Source: Eumeta japonica
Taxonomy: Eukaryota > Arthropoda > Insecta > Lepidoptera > Psychidae
DNA length: 64,000 bases
NCBI GenBank assembly: GCA_005406025.1
Contig: BGZK01000106.1
Location: 372,001 to 436,000, forward strand
Direction of reading: 5' to 3'
Shown: piece after piece, positions 11,270 through 24,070 of the stretch
Numbering within the stretch: the first letter of the stretch is position 1
Layout: each line of letters opens with the position of its first letter
Made by a program: the position numbers and the translations under genes
The notes under the pieces: model-generated
Database searches by the model: none
Told to the model about the DNA's origin: nothing
The model's input: the letters and a program-made list of their open reading frames with translations, nothing else

Positions 11270-11660
11270 CATTTAAGCCAACAAGAAAATTAGAACAGAC
11301 TTCAGTTGGCCTTTCACGATGAAGCTCCATCCCTTGCCACTGTTTGTCACTGGCCTAAGGACTGCAAACGTGGTCGCACTAATCTGAGTGACGATCTGCC
11401 TGAGGGACGTCTTCTACGGCGACGACCGACGACATCAGTGCTGCCCGGCTCATGATAGAGACTGACAAAGAGTGATCTACCAGTAGATTCGAACAAGCTT
11501 AGACATCAATATGGGCCGAGTCCACAAAATACTTCACGAACATTTAGCGGTCAAGGAGCTCTTGGCCGTGGTGGATACCTCATAATTTGATTGAAGCTCA
11601 AAAACTCTGTCGTGTTAATCGGTGTCACGAAATTATGAAAAGATCTGTCGGTGGTTAGTT
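11270..11660 (+). pseudogene. Mariner transposase N-terminal fragment
   Basis: Broken frames on the plus strand read AFHDEAPSLATV, then LSDDLPEGR, a region matching the mariner linker, then VHKILHEHLAVK and RWIPHNLIEAQK-like words. This is the DNA-binding (helix-turn-helix) half of a mariner transposase. The DD34D catalytic half is absent. Several stops and frameshifts make it a dead fragment. It resembles the same mariner lineage as the relic at 30.9-31.9 kb. Confidence 0.72.
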
Positions 11661-12075
11661 AAGCTTAATTAACCGGACTGTTTAATCAGTCGAGTTAACT
11701 CCATCTTTTCGTCTGGCTTAAAGTACACTAAGCCTTACGGTGCTTTGCTTCTTTTTTGTCTTTAGTCACAATTCAGATAAACAGCGCCGACAATAATAAT
11801 AGAAATAAGTAAAATGTACAAATCAAACCCATTTATATTTAGTAAGTATATTGCATTAAGGTCAAGTTGTAACGACTGCACGATGCGCGAAGTTATCGAT
11901 AGTGCTTTAGCGTTTGTAGAAATAGAAACGATTTGTCCAGGCCTGCAGTAATGCCTATCAACGCAGTAGACGACAATTGTCACGGTACTTCTGAGACGTT
12001 TGTCGTTTACGTTCAAACATCCCTAACAGAGCTAAATAAGTTTATAATCCTTTGTTGTTTATTCAGTAATTTATG
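11661..12075. other. No feature recognised
   Basis: AT-rich spacer between the mariner fragment and a LINE tail. Short open frames on the minus strand lack any recognisable motif. Confidence 0.4.
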
Positions 12076-12079
12076 ATTT

Positions 12080-12310
12080 ACGAGTCCAGAGTAGAAAAAG
12101 GTATGTTGCGGCGGTTTAGCCATCTGGAAAGATCAATGAATGTAGACTGACAAGACAAATCTATAGAGTGAATGTGTGTGGTGAAAAGGTAGACGAGAGT
12201 AGCTCTACAAACCCTATGCTGATCAAATCGGTGGCATGTTGAAAAAGGATCAAATTGAAGCACCTGAAACCGACAAGCTCGGGAGAAGAGGACCTAAGCA
12301 TACAGAAAAT
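12080..12310 (+). pseudogene. 3' end fragment of a LINE ORF2 (RT C-terminal region)
   Basis: Broken plus-strand frames give RVEKGMLRRFSHLERSMN, then a VCGEKV-like word, and NPMLIKS. This is the pattern seen downstream of the RT domain in several LINE clades (a Trp/Phe-Gly/Ser-His-hydrophobic-Glu-Arg motif followed by a Gly/Arg-rich linker). It has multiple stops. Clade not determined. Confidence 0.5.
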
Positions 12311-15100
12311 TAGAAGCATGGCCCCGGAAGCCCATGGCACACATTTTGAAGAAGTATGAATAGATTCCTTAATTGTTATTCAGCAACCTAAAAGAGGTAT
12401 TATCTATGTATCATTGATATATACTTACACAAAGTTTAAATAAACATTTTTTTATTTAGTATTTTTATATCTTTGTTACGAATATAATAAATATTGTGAG
12501 AATATGATTGGCCAAACTTCTTAGACGTAGAAAGCCAGAATGGTCTAAAACGTTGACACAATATTAGGGTATTAACCTTTTACAGGATGTTCATAAAAAA
12601 ACTCTGAGATGAAATCCATCGCATTTCTAAAATACTTTCAATTTAAATGAATGCGTGTGCATAATATAATTACTAAAACAAATAAGACATTAAAATGTCT
12701 TTTCAAATGTCACGTCTTTATAAACACAGATATGATAAAATATAACTTCTAGATTAATAAAGGTAAATACGTAAGCGTTCAAAAAATATTGCAATGCTGC
12801 TACTACTTTCTTTTATTTTTATTTTGTCTCCATTATTAAAAGTAAATTACACAATATTGACAAAAGGTTATACAAATTAGCCGTTACGTGATTAAAAAAA
12901 ATATTATAGAAATGCCTAGACGACGACTAGAAACTGAACCTTACACTACTGGATAACGAATTCTCGATACTCCTAGGCAATGCAACTCCCCTCCCTGTAC
13001 CATAAAAATATATAAAATAGTGTTTGATTCTCTAAAATACAATAACACTATACTATCTGCACAAAAACAGTACTGCAGACACAACGGTGACGACCTGTGA
13101 CGTCAAACGGTTTAGGTAAATACTATCATTTACTTGTATAAATTTTACGGCGGATCGCATTACAACTAGAAACACAATTCTTAAATGTTAACTTTAGGTT
13201 TTTCTAGATCATCCATACATTATCTGTAAAATATTACGAGTTTGTGCAAAAACAATGACACGAAGGTGACAATGTCTGATGTCACGTGACCTTGGTAAAT
13301 ATTACCATTTACCTACACAGTTTTTCGGCTTGGATTAAAACTAGAAAAACACTTCTTAGATGTTTACCGTGGTTTTCATTATTAGGCACATATTATCTCT
13401 CAAATTTTATATTTAATTTAGAATTTATCGATTTTATCTTTTTGTGCAACTCGGCTTCTGCTATTACGAAAAATTGATTTTCGTAACAACAGAAGTTAGT
13501 TCAGTTACGAATTGTAATGTTCAAAATACATTAATAACATTAAATACATAGGATCGTGTTTAACTTTTGTCAAAATTACAATCATCTGAAGATATCAAAG
13601 GCGACTCGGCGTCAACGCTCAGAAGATAACAACACAACATTTGATGAGCAACAGTTAGAACTCTTCTAAAACGTTTACACAACCAAGAGAACGTTAAATC
13701 ACTATTTACGTTACTTCGCCGGATGTTATAGATAAAAGCTCGATCCCACTGCGATCTTTAATCTACAGTTTAGTTATTTTTATAGCTTGACAAAACTATC
13801 GATAAATACATCGCCGTTCATGTTCATTTAAAGAAAGGTTTTTATTTATTTACCAACTAACATGGGTGAGATCCAACTCAACTGGAAAAAAACAGGGCTG
13901 CAATTGGCCTTCTGGCTTATATAGCCATATCCTGTTCATGTCATAAATGTGAAAGTTAGTATGTTTGGATGTTTGTTACTCAATCACACTCAAGCGGCAA
14001 AACAAAATTAGGCATAGTTTTCCATTAATATACTTATATACTAGAATAATATATAAGCTAAAAAAGATACTAACTGTTACTTGCAGTTTCGCTTGCGAGA
14101 TCGTAGAACGAATTCTTTACTTATGCCGATTGGTTACTGGTAACAACAATACAGGAGACAGATCCAAATGCAACATCGGTTTGAGATCGCAAACGCTAAC
14201 AGGACTAGGCTTATAATAGGAAGGGCGTAAGATCATTTTTATTAAAAATAAAACAGCAATATTACATGCGTTTTCGGTGTAAGAATATACAAGTTATCTA
14301 TAGAATTAAAATAATAATGAATAAATAAGTAAGGAATCTTTTGGCACCGACATATCTATATGATATAATATTGAGTTAAATGTCCTGACTTGGATTTGTG
14401 TCTTTTCAAGATTTCATACGTTTTTGGACGATAGGTAATTTATTATATTATGCCAGAGGTCGCTTGTTTATTTACTATTTATTTTGTTTCCTTTAAATGA
14501 ATTCGGTTGAGGGTCAAAGTAATTGTTGGTTGCTAGTATCCATTACTATGCAAAATATCTTGATAACCCCCTCATTGCCAAGGAGTCGCACATAATTCTA
14601 ATTCTGAGACGAAGAAATCCACATAGAGACAACAGTAATATAGAAAGTGCTTCATAAACTTACAATCATTCGAGTCTAAATACGCACTATTTCCTTGCGT
14701 ATAAAAGTTACTTCATTAAATACTTTCAGATCTTGCTGGTTTTAAGGTGAAATTGTTACGTTAAGCTAAACATGTTTTCACAAAACGTCAAAACAAAATC
14801 TCTTCTTGTAGGTATAAAAATGGATGTGTGTATGTATGTAATCGCCTAACCCCAACATAGCTGATCACCATACACGTATCTATAGATTCATCTGCTTGGT
14901 TTTTTTATAGAGATAGTTTACAAATACAATCTATTTTAGCATTTGTCCCCGGATTCGTCCACGTATCGGTCCTATTGAACCGAAATACTACACCAATTCT
15001 AAAGATTCTTTCGCTAATATAAAGGTTACACTATTCTCCATTAACAAAGCTCATTACTGATATTTTGATACTAGTGGCCTTGGCTTTGTCGTGAGACAAC
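12311..15100. other. Gene-poor region, dispersed-repeat traces
   Basis: AT-rich. The stretch 13945-14010 carries a gtgaaagttagtatgtttggatg-like start that recurs at 61585-61640 (GTGAAAGTCTG...GTTGGATGTTTGTTACTC), so both belong to one interspersed family. No coding exon is supported. Confidence 0.4.
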
Positions 15101-15107
15101 TAATAAA

Positions 15108-15458
15108 TTGTATTCATATTACTCTTTAAATTATCCTCGCATGTACAAATTATACAAACAATGGTTCGACCGTGATAAGTACAATGAACAGTGTCCAAAC
15201 TTAGGACAATATAGAGACATTGCCAATAAACATATAAATCTGTCCTTTGATGATAGCCCAGAATTTTCTAATGACGTAAAACAAGAACCTGCTGATGGAA
15301 TATGTACTCTTGTACATGTTCCATCAGATGTGCTAAGAAGAACATCGATGGCGAGAAGTGATTTATGTGACATTGATGAAGAAGTACAATTCACTTTATG
15401 TTATACTTCCGAATTCCCTATAGCTAAATCAAAAAAAATACTTGTCAAGTTTATATGA
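15108..15458 (+). CDS. Orphan ORF, 116 residues, possibly transposon-derived
   Basis: Product not recognised. The frame opens MYSYYSLNYPRMYKLYKQ, is rich in Tyr/Lys/Asp, and carries an acidic segment (DIDEEVQF). Just after the stop another frame continues with an acidic DSDDDWADCF-like end before a 10-base T run, hinting that the original protein was longer and that a frameshift truncated it. The KLYKQWFDRD...NKHINLSF flavour resembles N-terminal parts of uncharacterised insect transposon proteins, but this is a weak resemblance. No splice sites, partner exons or promoter are evident. Confidence 0.3.
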   Translation: MYSYYSLNYPRMYKLYKQWFDRDKYNEQCPNLGQYRDIANKHINLSFDDSPEFSNDVKQEPADGICTLVHVPSDVLRRTSMARSDLCDIDEEVQFTLCYTSEFPIAKSKKILVKFI

Positions 15459-15559
15459 CAAAAATATCATCCCATCGGTTCACCACGGTTTTTTAAGAAT
15501 TTAATTAGTGCTGACGATAAAAACCTTAATCTTGATAGTGATGATGATTGGGCAGATTG

Positions 15560-17630
15560 TTTTTTTTTTTAATAAAACTTAAACTTGTTCACATTGTGTG
15601 AATATACCCTTTTTACTCCTACAATTATGAAAATTATTTTTGTTTAAAATCAATGTATAAAGTCCAATGTGCAATTTCGTGAAAACCAAAAAATTATGGG
15701 TGGATTTAAGGTCTTTGAATTTCTTCTGATCCTTTTTATATTTGCGTCATTTCAAGGTAATCGGTTTTCTAGAAAATTGTATATAATTATTTTAAACTTT
15801 TTCACGCTCTCAATATACTAACATCAATGAATTGAGAAAGAAATTGAAAAATTAGGGTTAGAATTATTAAAATATGTACCTGTTTCTGGGTGTACAAGTT
15901 TCTTCGGATGAACAACTGAATAACTCAATAACTATAACAGCAATAAAATTCAATAGGCATTCAACCCAAACAATACGCTCCGTGGAGAAACTGAGTACAA
16001 ATGATTAAAACAAAGTCGTGAGAGATGAATGTGGAGGTCAATAACTACGTGTACAATTGTACAGTGAGTTCGAATTGATATATAGACGTGACGAATATTT
16101 TTATTTGGTCTGTTCGTCACTAATTAATCACAAAAGTTTGCTGTACTCCTACAATGTTCCTAAGAATAGGGGATGTAGGTCCTTAAGGAAGTGAATCTGT
16201 TAGGTGGTGTTCCTTATTTTTGAACTTCAGCCAATTACTCACAAATATCGTTGTTGTCCTATGGCCGATACACGGTAACTAATACGTCGCCTCGGGGACA
16301 CTCGTAATAATTTCAACACTGACGAACTCATCACATCGACTGTTGTATTTTAAAAATCGACATTTGCGCAGTACTGTGCATTTTAATTTATATTATTAAA
16401 TTTAAATAATAATGACGAAAAGGATTATATAATCATGATTAAATTGTAAAGGCGGCTATATGTGGCCGACCCGAAAAACTTGATTTTTCAAATAATTAAT
16501 GAAAAATACAAAAATAATAGAGATCAATAAATAAAAGCGCTAGATATTAATATAAACTACAAATAAGGGTAAAAAATATTTACTCTTTTATATTTAAATG
16601 TTTGAAAAATGAGATTTTAAAATTCAACTCAAAATATGTTTGAAACTATAGTAGTGACAACTAATTTTTTTACATGGGCAGAAAGAAAAATTTTTTGACG
16701 AGGGCAAGAATATTTAACGTTTTCATCTACTCTGCACAATTAAAGAAATAAAATAAAATAATGAAGTAAGATAGACGCTTTTCATTTCATACCAAAGGAA
16801 CAACATCCTAATATTAGATATAAAAATAATGCCATTAATGTTTCAAGGGCGTCAGTTTGGCTAAAGCTGTTAATACATTCACACGTGATTTCTATGTCTT
16901 TTTTTCTGATGCTTAGAATGATTTCAAAGTGTTTTATATGAAAATAACAAAACGGTCTTTATATGAAAATATAAAGGAAATGTTTTTACTCACTCGTAAT
17001 GCAGAATCTATAAATTATATTTTTCGAGTTTTTGAATAATTTTATTACATTTATATTATTCAAAACGCAGTAAGCCATCGTCGACTGACACCAGATTTAT
17101 CGTGCCAAAATCAAAGAAAATATATGTTCATATATATTGAAATAGAAAATTACGTTAATTCATAAGATAAATTTTATTCTATTATTTATTATTATATCGT
17201 ATAAAAATTAAAATTAAAGATACATTTCATTGTCGATATTTATTTATAAAACAATAATGCATAATTAATTTAATATTAGTGGAAAATCGAGAAAATATTT
17301 TTATAATTTGTATACGAATACGATTTGTGTACTTTTATATTTCTTTAAATTGTCAACTAAATTAATGAATATATATATATAATGTTTATTCAATCATTAA
17401 ATTTTTTTTTCATTACAATGCTAGTGATTGGCATAATTAACTAATGACAGACAGTCCTATTAATATTTAAAAAACAATCTAGGATATAACATACACTTCG
17501 TAGACCCCTTGGACTTCAAACTAAATGACTTAGCTAAAACACATAAATAGTCAATGAGTCTATGTTGCAAAATTGCCGACCCTGGTCTAACCTAGTCTGA
17601 AAGTCTCGAGTATAAATTACACTAGCAGCA
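15560..17630. other. AT-rich region without recognised genes
   Basis: No frame with recognisable motifs and no clear repeat boundaries. Composition is very AT-rich from 16380 to 17430. Confidence 0.4.
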
Positions 17631-17639
17631 TTGCATTGG

Positions 17640-18368
17640 TTGGATAGAGACAGATAGGGTTGGGAACAGATAGGACCCAGAGCCGGAGTCGCCCACTTTG
17701 TCTCTGAGTCTCCTGCGCAAATCTCTTATATGAAGGATTTTGCCTCACCGCCTCGTGAGCCAGCTGCTTTGCGGGCGACCTGAATGAAATGGTACGTGCC
17801 CTTCAGAATGCTGTATTTCAGATCTTTCAGTTTGGTTGACAGATTCAGCGCCGGAGGCTGCTTCTCTTGACGTATTATTTAGGTGTGTCACTACGAACCT
17901 GTTAATACGTGGTATTCCAGATTAGATAGCGCTCTTATTGCCAGGGCATTAACGTCAATCCATCAGTTTGCTAACCATCCGAGCGACTGAGACTAGGAGG
18001 CTTAACGGTGTATGTAACGTTGTCAGAGGTCAAAGCCCGCCGGATGATATTATTGAGGGCATGGTCACTCGCAAATCAACCAGAGCTACGCTGACAACTC
18101 TGCGTATGATAACCATTGGTCTCTACTGTTGAGCCACAAATGCATAAGTGCGGTTTGCAAACGTTTCAGCTTAACCGGTGTACCACAGCAACTCGAAGAA
18201 AATTGTCTTTTAGTAATGTGCCAAAGTTGGGTGAAGCCAACGCATGCAACCTTGCTCCAGATTCTGAGGAGGGAGCACCCACTGGTCACTATGCAGAGCG
18301 ACGTTGAAGATACTCTCGACGCTTCATCTCATAGTTTCGTCGAATCCAGCAAAATGTTAAGGAAATGA
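17640..18368 (+). other. GC-richer island with an open frame of unknown origin
   Basis: This island contrasts with the AT-rich surroundings. In its right half a plus-strand frame (18129-18368) is open for 79 codons and reads like real protein (VCKRFSLTGVPQQLEENC, then QILRREHPLV, ending ESSKMLRK before TGA). Upstream the same frame is stop-interrupted, so it is probably a decayed coding segment: a processed pseudogene or a retroelement part. The product is not recognised. Confidence 0.35.
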
Positions 18369-18379
18369 CCAAGTTAAGT

Positions 18380-18530
18380 CAATCAATCAATCAAAATATC
18401 TTTATTCCATAGGTAATAGAAGTCACTTGAAATGCGTCATAAACAATTATTTTCAGCACCAACATTACCACCCATTCCAAATGTTGATTCACCATGAAAA
18501 CAATGGGCAAGGAACTCAAGGTTTGCTCTT
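18380..18530 (-). mobile_element. Possible LINE 3' end
   Basis: A (TCAA)n stretch followed by TCAAAATATCTTTATT reads on the minus strand as an A/T-rich tail (AATAAAGATATTTTGA) ending in short tandem units, like CR1-type LINE 3' ends in Lepidoptera. A similar TCAAAATATCTTTATTTT occurs at 20383-20402. Interior homology is too weak for a family call. Confidence 0.35.
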
Positions 18531-18539
18531 TCTTACTCA

Positions 18540-21500
18540 TCGATACAAATATTGAATAATTAATAATTCAGTACAACACTTAACAATAACATGAAGCAAC
18601 TTGATAGCCGAGCAGTTCAATCGTATGAGATTTTTTCATTATGATATTCAGGCAAGGTATAATAATCCTTTTCATATAACATTCTTTTAACGAAACGTTT
18701 AAATTCGTAAAATGACAAATTTTGAATTTAAGCTGGGATCTTATTATAAAGGGGCACACATTGCCCCTTATATGAAGCTTATTTAATCTGTACCTCCCCC
18801 TTAACTTGGGAAGGCTACCGTATTAGTAATTTAAAAAAAATTAAGGCGATTTTTTTTATTTATATAGGTATCAAAAAGATTTGATTAGTTTCGTCGATTA
18901 TGGAAAAAATAATAGTTACTTACATATAAATAATATTAATAATTTGAAATACAATACATATTAAACTGAAAACTAAACTAATCTAAAAAAAATCAGTACC
19001 TAATTAAATAGCATAATTGAACAGTAATTAGAAATGTGATTTGATTCATAATATTATCTGTTGCAGTACTGTTGCAATACTGCAACACTTTGAATGATTC
19101 AGTGCAGTGTGGAAAACGAAAAAGAATATTCAATCGTGAAAACGCCAATAAAAATCATAAAGAATCCTCAACGGGAATGGAATTTGATTTTACCTTAAAG
19201 GAGTTCAAAGAGTCTATTCGAGTCTATTATTTTACTGACGATCAAACAGCTATCGAGTTTAGTACATTTTCAAAAATATTAGAAATAGATCTGATAGAGT
19301 GTAGAAATCAACAATGAAAGTTCGGCTACAAATTATTTATTGACAACTAATATTCCTACATAATAACGTAGTTTAATTCATAACATCGATAGCAACATAG
19401 TTGAAAGATAACATACTGTTATTAAAAAAATCATGTTGCATTAAGACAAAATTATGATAAACTTATATTTTCAATGCTGTCTTTTCAAATAAAACTTATT
19501 TGAATAGGATAATTAAAAAAATAGTCAACTAAATTAGTAAGCATTATTTAAAACTGTAATAAATTTTCAGCACATTAGTCAAATAATTAGTCGGCATTTA
19601 TCTACGATTATAAACAGAAAAAAAAACAGCAAAAATATATTTAATTGAATGTTTATTTCTTATGAATTCTTAACATAATGTTAAGTCAACTGTGCCTGCA
19701 GAGTACAGCCGTTGTTGCTGAAATGTCATTATTTATACGACACGACTCTTCCTTTTTTGTCGAAAACTCTTTTTCAATAGTTTTGTCAAATACAATATCG
19801 CCTTAACATTGATAGATTTTAATTGTGTTTAGTGACGAACAACTGTACGCCATAAAGTAAAAAAGTGTTTAATTGTGTGTTCTTCTTTATTAACAATTTA
19901 GGTGTATCATAATTTGTCAAGCTGAATTAATAATAAAAAAGCATGCTTCGAACTATTTAAAAAAATAGTAAAATCTAACAGTCGATTTTTTTCTGATGTT
20001 TTATAAAAAAATCTATTGATGTCGGCACATGAAACCTTACTGATTTTTTTGGTAATAATTGCATGAGAAAATAAAAAGCCATTGGTTGATAACATCCATA
20101 TTTATTAAGTGTAAACGCACAAAGTTATTTTCAAAAAACATCAATTTTTTTTAATAATCTATTAAAATCTAAAAAAACGTATCTAAAAATTTAATCTTAA
20201 TTTCGTATATACAAAATATCATAAAATAAGTATTTAATCCTTGCAAAGTTTATATATTTATTATTTTATAATATTCACAACGCGTCGTTTTTTTTTTTCT
20301 GAGTTTACTGGGCGCACTGTACTTAGCATTTCGTTTGCATGTCGTTAATTCCTAAGTTTTCGCAAAAAGTTGTTTTATTAAAATCAAAATATCTTTATTT
20401 TGTAAGTTAAAATAAATGGCGAGAGGAAAAATAAACAGAAAAATAAAATTATTAATGTTAATAAAAATTTTTAAAACCAAAGTCATAGTACGAAAATCAA
20501 GATTGGCTGAAAGATAATATATGCAATAAAAAAGAATCAAAAATATGATCAGATCTTAAGACAGAATAAATAAATTAGTGAGAATAAGTACAACACTGAG
20601 AAAAAAGGTAAGTCGGTTTACAAAATAAAATGAAAAACCAGCAAGCACCATTTGTACTAGTTGAAGATATGGAAACAAAGAATACAAATTCATCACAACA
20701 ATTCTTTATACAAAAGGAAAATAAGTTTAATCATGAAATAAGTTGCCAACCCCAAAAACCGAAAGTTTAGTAAAAAAATACTTATGATATCCTACTAGAT
20801 CGTCAACTAAAAGTGAAGAAGCAATTATTTTATCATAATATACTATTAACAGTTCTTGAAAACACACACAAAAGGGCCAAGAATAACACAATAAAAATGG
20901 CTTAATAGAGATTATAAATAATGACATTATAAAAGAATATAATTAAACATATAGAGTGACACAAAGCTTGGACTTAAAAGACAAATTTCTCCAAAATTTT
21001 GATTCGAAGAAATCTAATAAAATAAAAACAAAAACTTAAATGAAATCAAACTTTCTATGAGAAGGTTGATGATAGCAGGGCAACTACGTGCATAAAAGAT
21101 TGTAAAACATTTTATCAAACAAATAGCAAAGAAGGTATTTGCTAAATAGTTTTAGCAAACTACAAAAATTGCAAATCTGAGACAGGTAAAATGAAATATA
21201 GTCTTGTACTTTTATAAAATGTTAACCATTTTTTATACCAACTCGAAAAATTACAAATCGGGACACATGTGCATGTTTAACTCATAAAGATATGACAATA
21301 AAATATAATAAACTAAGAACTTTGGGTACGATTAAAACAAAAAAAATATATATAAAAAAAAACAAAAAAAAATGTGCATATAGAGATTGAACATTTTGTA
21401 AAAATAAAGATATTAAAATGAAAAGGGAAAGGAAGGATGTAAACAAAATAAGAGCATGGTAGGAGTGGAATCTTGTGAAAGCAGAATATAAACATGAAAG

Positions 21501-21690
21501 ACTACTGGTAAAACTAATTTATCAAAGAGAATGATTAATAGTCCAAAGATACCTTCTTTGCAAGAATGTGAATTGAATTTCATGAAAAATCAATAATACC
21601 AAAAAATATTTATTTAACAATAGACACCAGATAATGCACAAGTTGCTTAAAAAAAATAAATGACAAAGAGGAAGTGATTCATATAGCTTT
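18540..21690. other. AT-rich region, no supported gene
   Basis: Includes a 246-base plus-strand ORF at 19072-19317 with no recognisable domain and, at 20383-20402, a second LINE-tail-like sequence on the minus strand. Long A- and T-runs dominate. Confidence 0.4.
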
Positions 21691-21696
21691 TCCAAG

Positions 21697-22500
21697 AACT
21701 GGATGTGTAAGTTAGCAACCAAAGTGCAAGCAATGCACATCGGTGCATCTATACACACCACAGTTTTGCACATTACAGATCAAGAATTCAAAACATTTGG
21801 AATAATATCATCTAATAATGAACATGACTCTGAAGCTATAAGCGAATATTTATATCCAATATTAAAATATGTCAAAGAGAAGCATCAAGCGCTACCGGAA
21901 TATATTTTATGTCTGATGGGCCAGCAAAAAAATTAACTGTTTTCTATCTTTACAAAGATTTACCCATTGTACATGAAAATTTTCCGAATCACATCATGTT
22001 GAGGGTGCGACGGATGGCGTGGGAGCTGTGATACAACGTAAAATTGATAATAATGATTCTCGGAACAGTGTTGTGCCAGACGCACTGACTGCTTGAAAGC
22101 AGTCCGTGTTTCAGTATACTGAAGTATACTTCGTGAAGCAGATTCTTTAAAAAATAATGATTTATTATGTCTTATAAGAAAATGTCATGTTTAAGGTAGT
22201 TCAGGAAAGAAAGACGAGACAAGGATTAGTTACATAGAAACAGACGACTGTGATATAACTAATTACTCAGAAAGCACCGCAATATTTCAATGCTTCATTT
22301 TTGATAAGAACCCAGGTTTTTCCTAGTAATATAATTACGAAACTGCAAAATATCTACAAGCTGAGGACTTGACAAATAGTCTGAATAAAGAAAATGATGC
22401 TTTTATTAGCTCACAACTGTCAGTAATAAACGTTTTAGAAGATTTTACTATAGCAGCGGATAAATGTGTGTTAATTAACTTTAACACAGACAAGACCTGA
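21697..22500 (+). pseudogene. Decayed transposon-type protein segment
   Basis: Three successive plus-strand pieces in different frames form one protein trace. First, KVQAMHIGASIHTTVLHIT with EHDSEAISEYLYPILKYV. Then an SDGPAKK-like motif. Then HVEGATDGVGAVIQR near 21990-22050. The pairing SDGPA ... GATDGVGA(V/I) is a signature I know from uncharacterised transposase-like proteins repeated in insect genomes. Downstream pieces (CDITNYSESTAIFQ, EDFTIAADKCVL) may continue it. At least three frame breaks or stops are present. It has no intact start and is judged a dead element remnant rather than a host gene. Confidence 0.5.
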
Positions 22501-22619
22501 ACAAATTACTTCAGCAAAATTCTTGTAGTGAAAGTATTAACGTAACAATCAATTTGGTGAGAAAAAAATCCAGACAAGTTTCACTGACAGCTTGTAAAAG
22601 ATGTATCGGACGCGTTTAC

Positions 22620-23008
22620 CTCTGATATGGCTAAGGTATCTGATAACGTAAGGTATCTGATACGGTAAGATTTAACCCTAGAAACTGTCGCCGCGGTCTT
22701 TTAAAGTTTGGCAATAAAATGCGGGAAAATAAAATTTATTGAACGAGTTTGAATTCTCGCTTTTGATATGAAAATCAAGTTTTACTTTGAGTACACTTGA
22801 ATTTCACTTTAATTTATTCGTTATTAATACAATAATAATGTGAAAACCGATCATTTCGGGATGGCGGCGCACGCTCATAGTACGGCGAATTCTCCAGCTT
22901 AAGCCTGTGTAAGTACTGAGGTTAATGAACCTTATGCGCCTCGCCCACCGCGGGTATAGCAGACAGTTACAGTAGCAGTGCTGAGTTCAGAAAATGAAAA
23001 TGCCAGTA
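22620..23008. other. No feature recognised
   Basis: Moderate GC segment (22855-22990) followed by the border of dispersed family F. No frame with recognisable content. Confidence 0.35.
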
Positions 23009-24070
23009 AAACGGTTTACCCTTCAGGCCATCCATAAAAGTTCCCGCTATGATATTTATCGAAGTTTCCTTGAGTTTATTGAGTTAAAGATTTAGTTCTC
23101 TATAAATTTTTGACATTTTCAAGCTTAAAAATTGGAAACACGGTTCACCCTGAGGCCGTCTCTGCACTTCTTAGTACGTTTGAGCTTAAATCATTTAAAA
23201 ATGTGAGTGGTAGTAAATTATTGAACTCATCGTACTCAAAAGAACGTTTTTTGTACTCTTTCGAGATCTCCGAGCTCAAAAATATGGATACAATACGTTT
23301 TGAACTCTTGTAAATCAAAAATCTATATGTTTATTTGAAAAATAACGCTATAATTTAAACTACGTTATCTTTCAAAAGCGTTGTTAGATATAGGTGCACT
23401 TTGCGGTATTGGACGCAGTTTTAAAACAAAAAAAAAGTGACCGAGTTCCAAACATCAGCCCATCAAGATTTCATAAGTCATTTTGAAAAGCGCCTATTTT
23501 TCGGATTTTATCGTTATCCATATTTCTCTAGCCAACCAACCGATCTTGATGCATTTGTGACAGCTGCTATTGTTTTTTAAAATCTATATCTGGCTAGATT
23601 CATCTAGGAATTCATCGGGGTAGTTTGAAAATAGCACAAAAAGCACTTTAAAGTAATTTTCCTCCTACGATATTTCTTGAAAAAGTCAACCGAACAAATC
23701 TTATACGACTTATACGACAATCGATGCAACTGTTCAGAGAAAATTGCTGATTAGATTTCGGTGTCGATTGGCAGAATAATTTTAAATTCGTGTAAGAAAA
23801 AAAAAGTTTTTCAGAAAACTTTTATTTTGAAATTTTTCAAATCTACCAAACTGAATTAGTTCAAGCCTTTAGGAAGTTTAAGATGAATAAAGCATTTTTG
23901 AACTTTCCAAACTGATTTTCGATCACTTAATCTGTTCGAAAGTTATAAAAAGCAAACATACGGACTTCATGTGGAAAATGGTTACAATAGATTTCTAGGA
24001 CCCTAAAATGTCAAAATCTGATGGAAACCGAATTATCGAAAATCATACAGAATACAATATCTTTTCAATT
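23009..24070 (+). repeat. Dispersed element family F, copy 2 (diverged)
   Basis: Starts with AACGGTTTACC...GGCCATCC...GTTCCCGCTATGATA, matching the termini at 7666-7712 and 58905-58950. The body has the same flavour as the 58.9 kb copy, with fnnGAGCTC-type words and an aaaatctgatggaaaccgaatt segment near its end matching the corresponding part of that copy. The right terminus is not clear. Confidence 0.5.
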
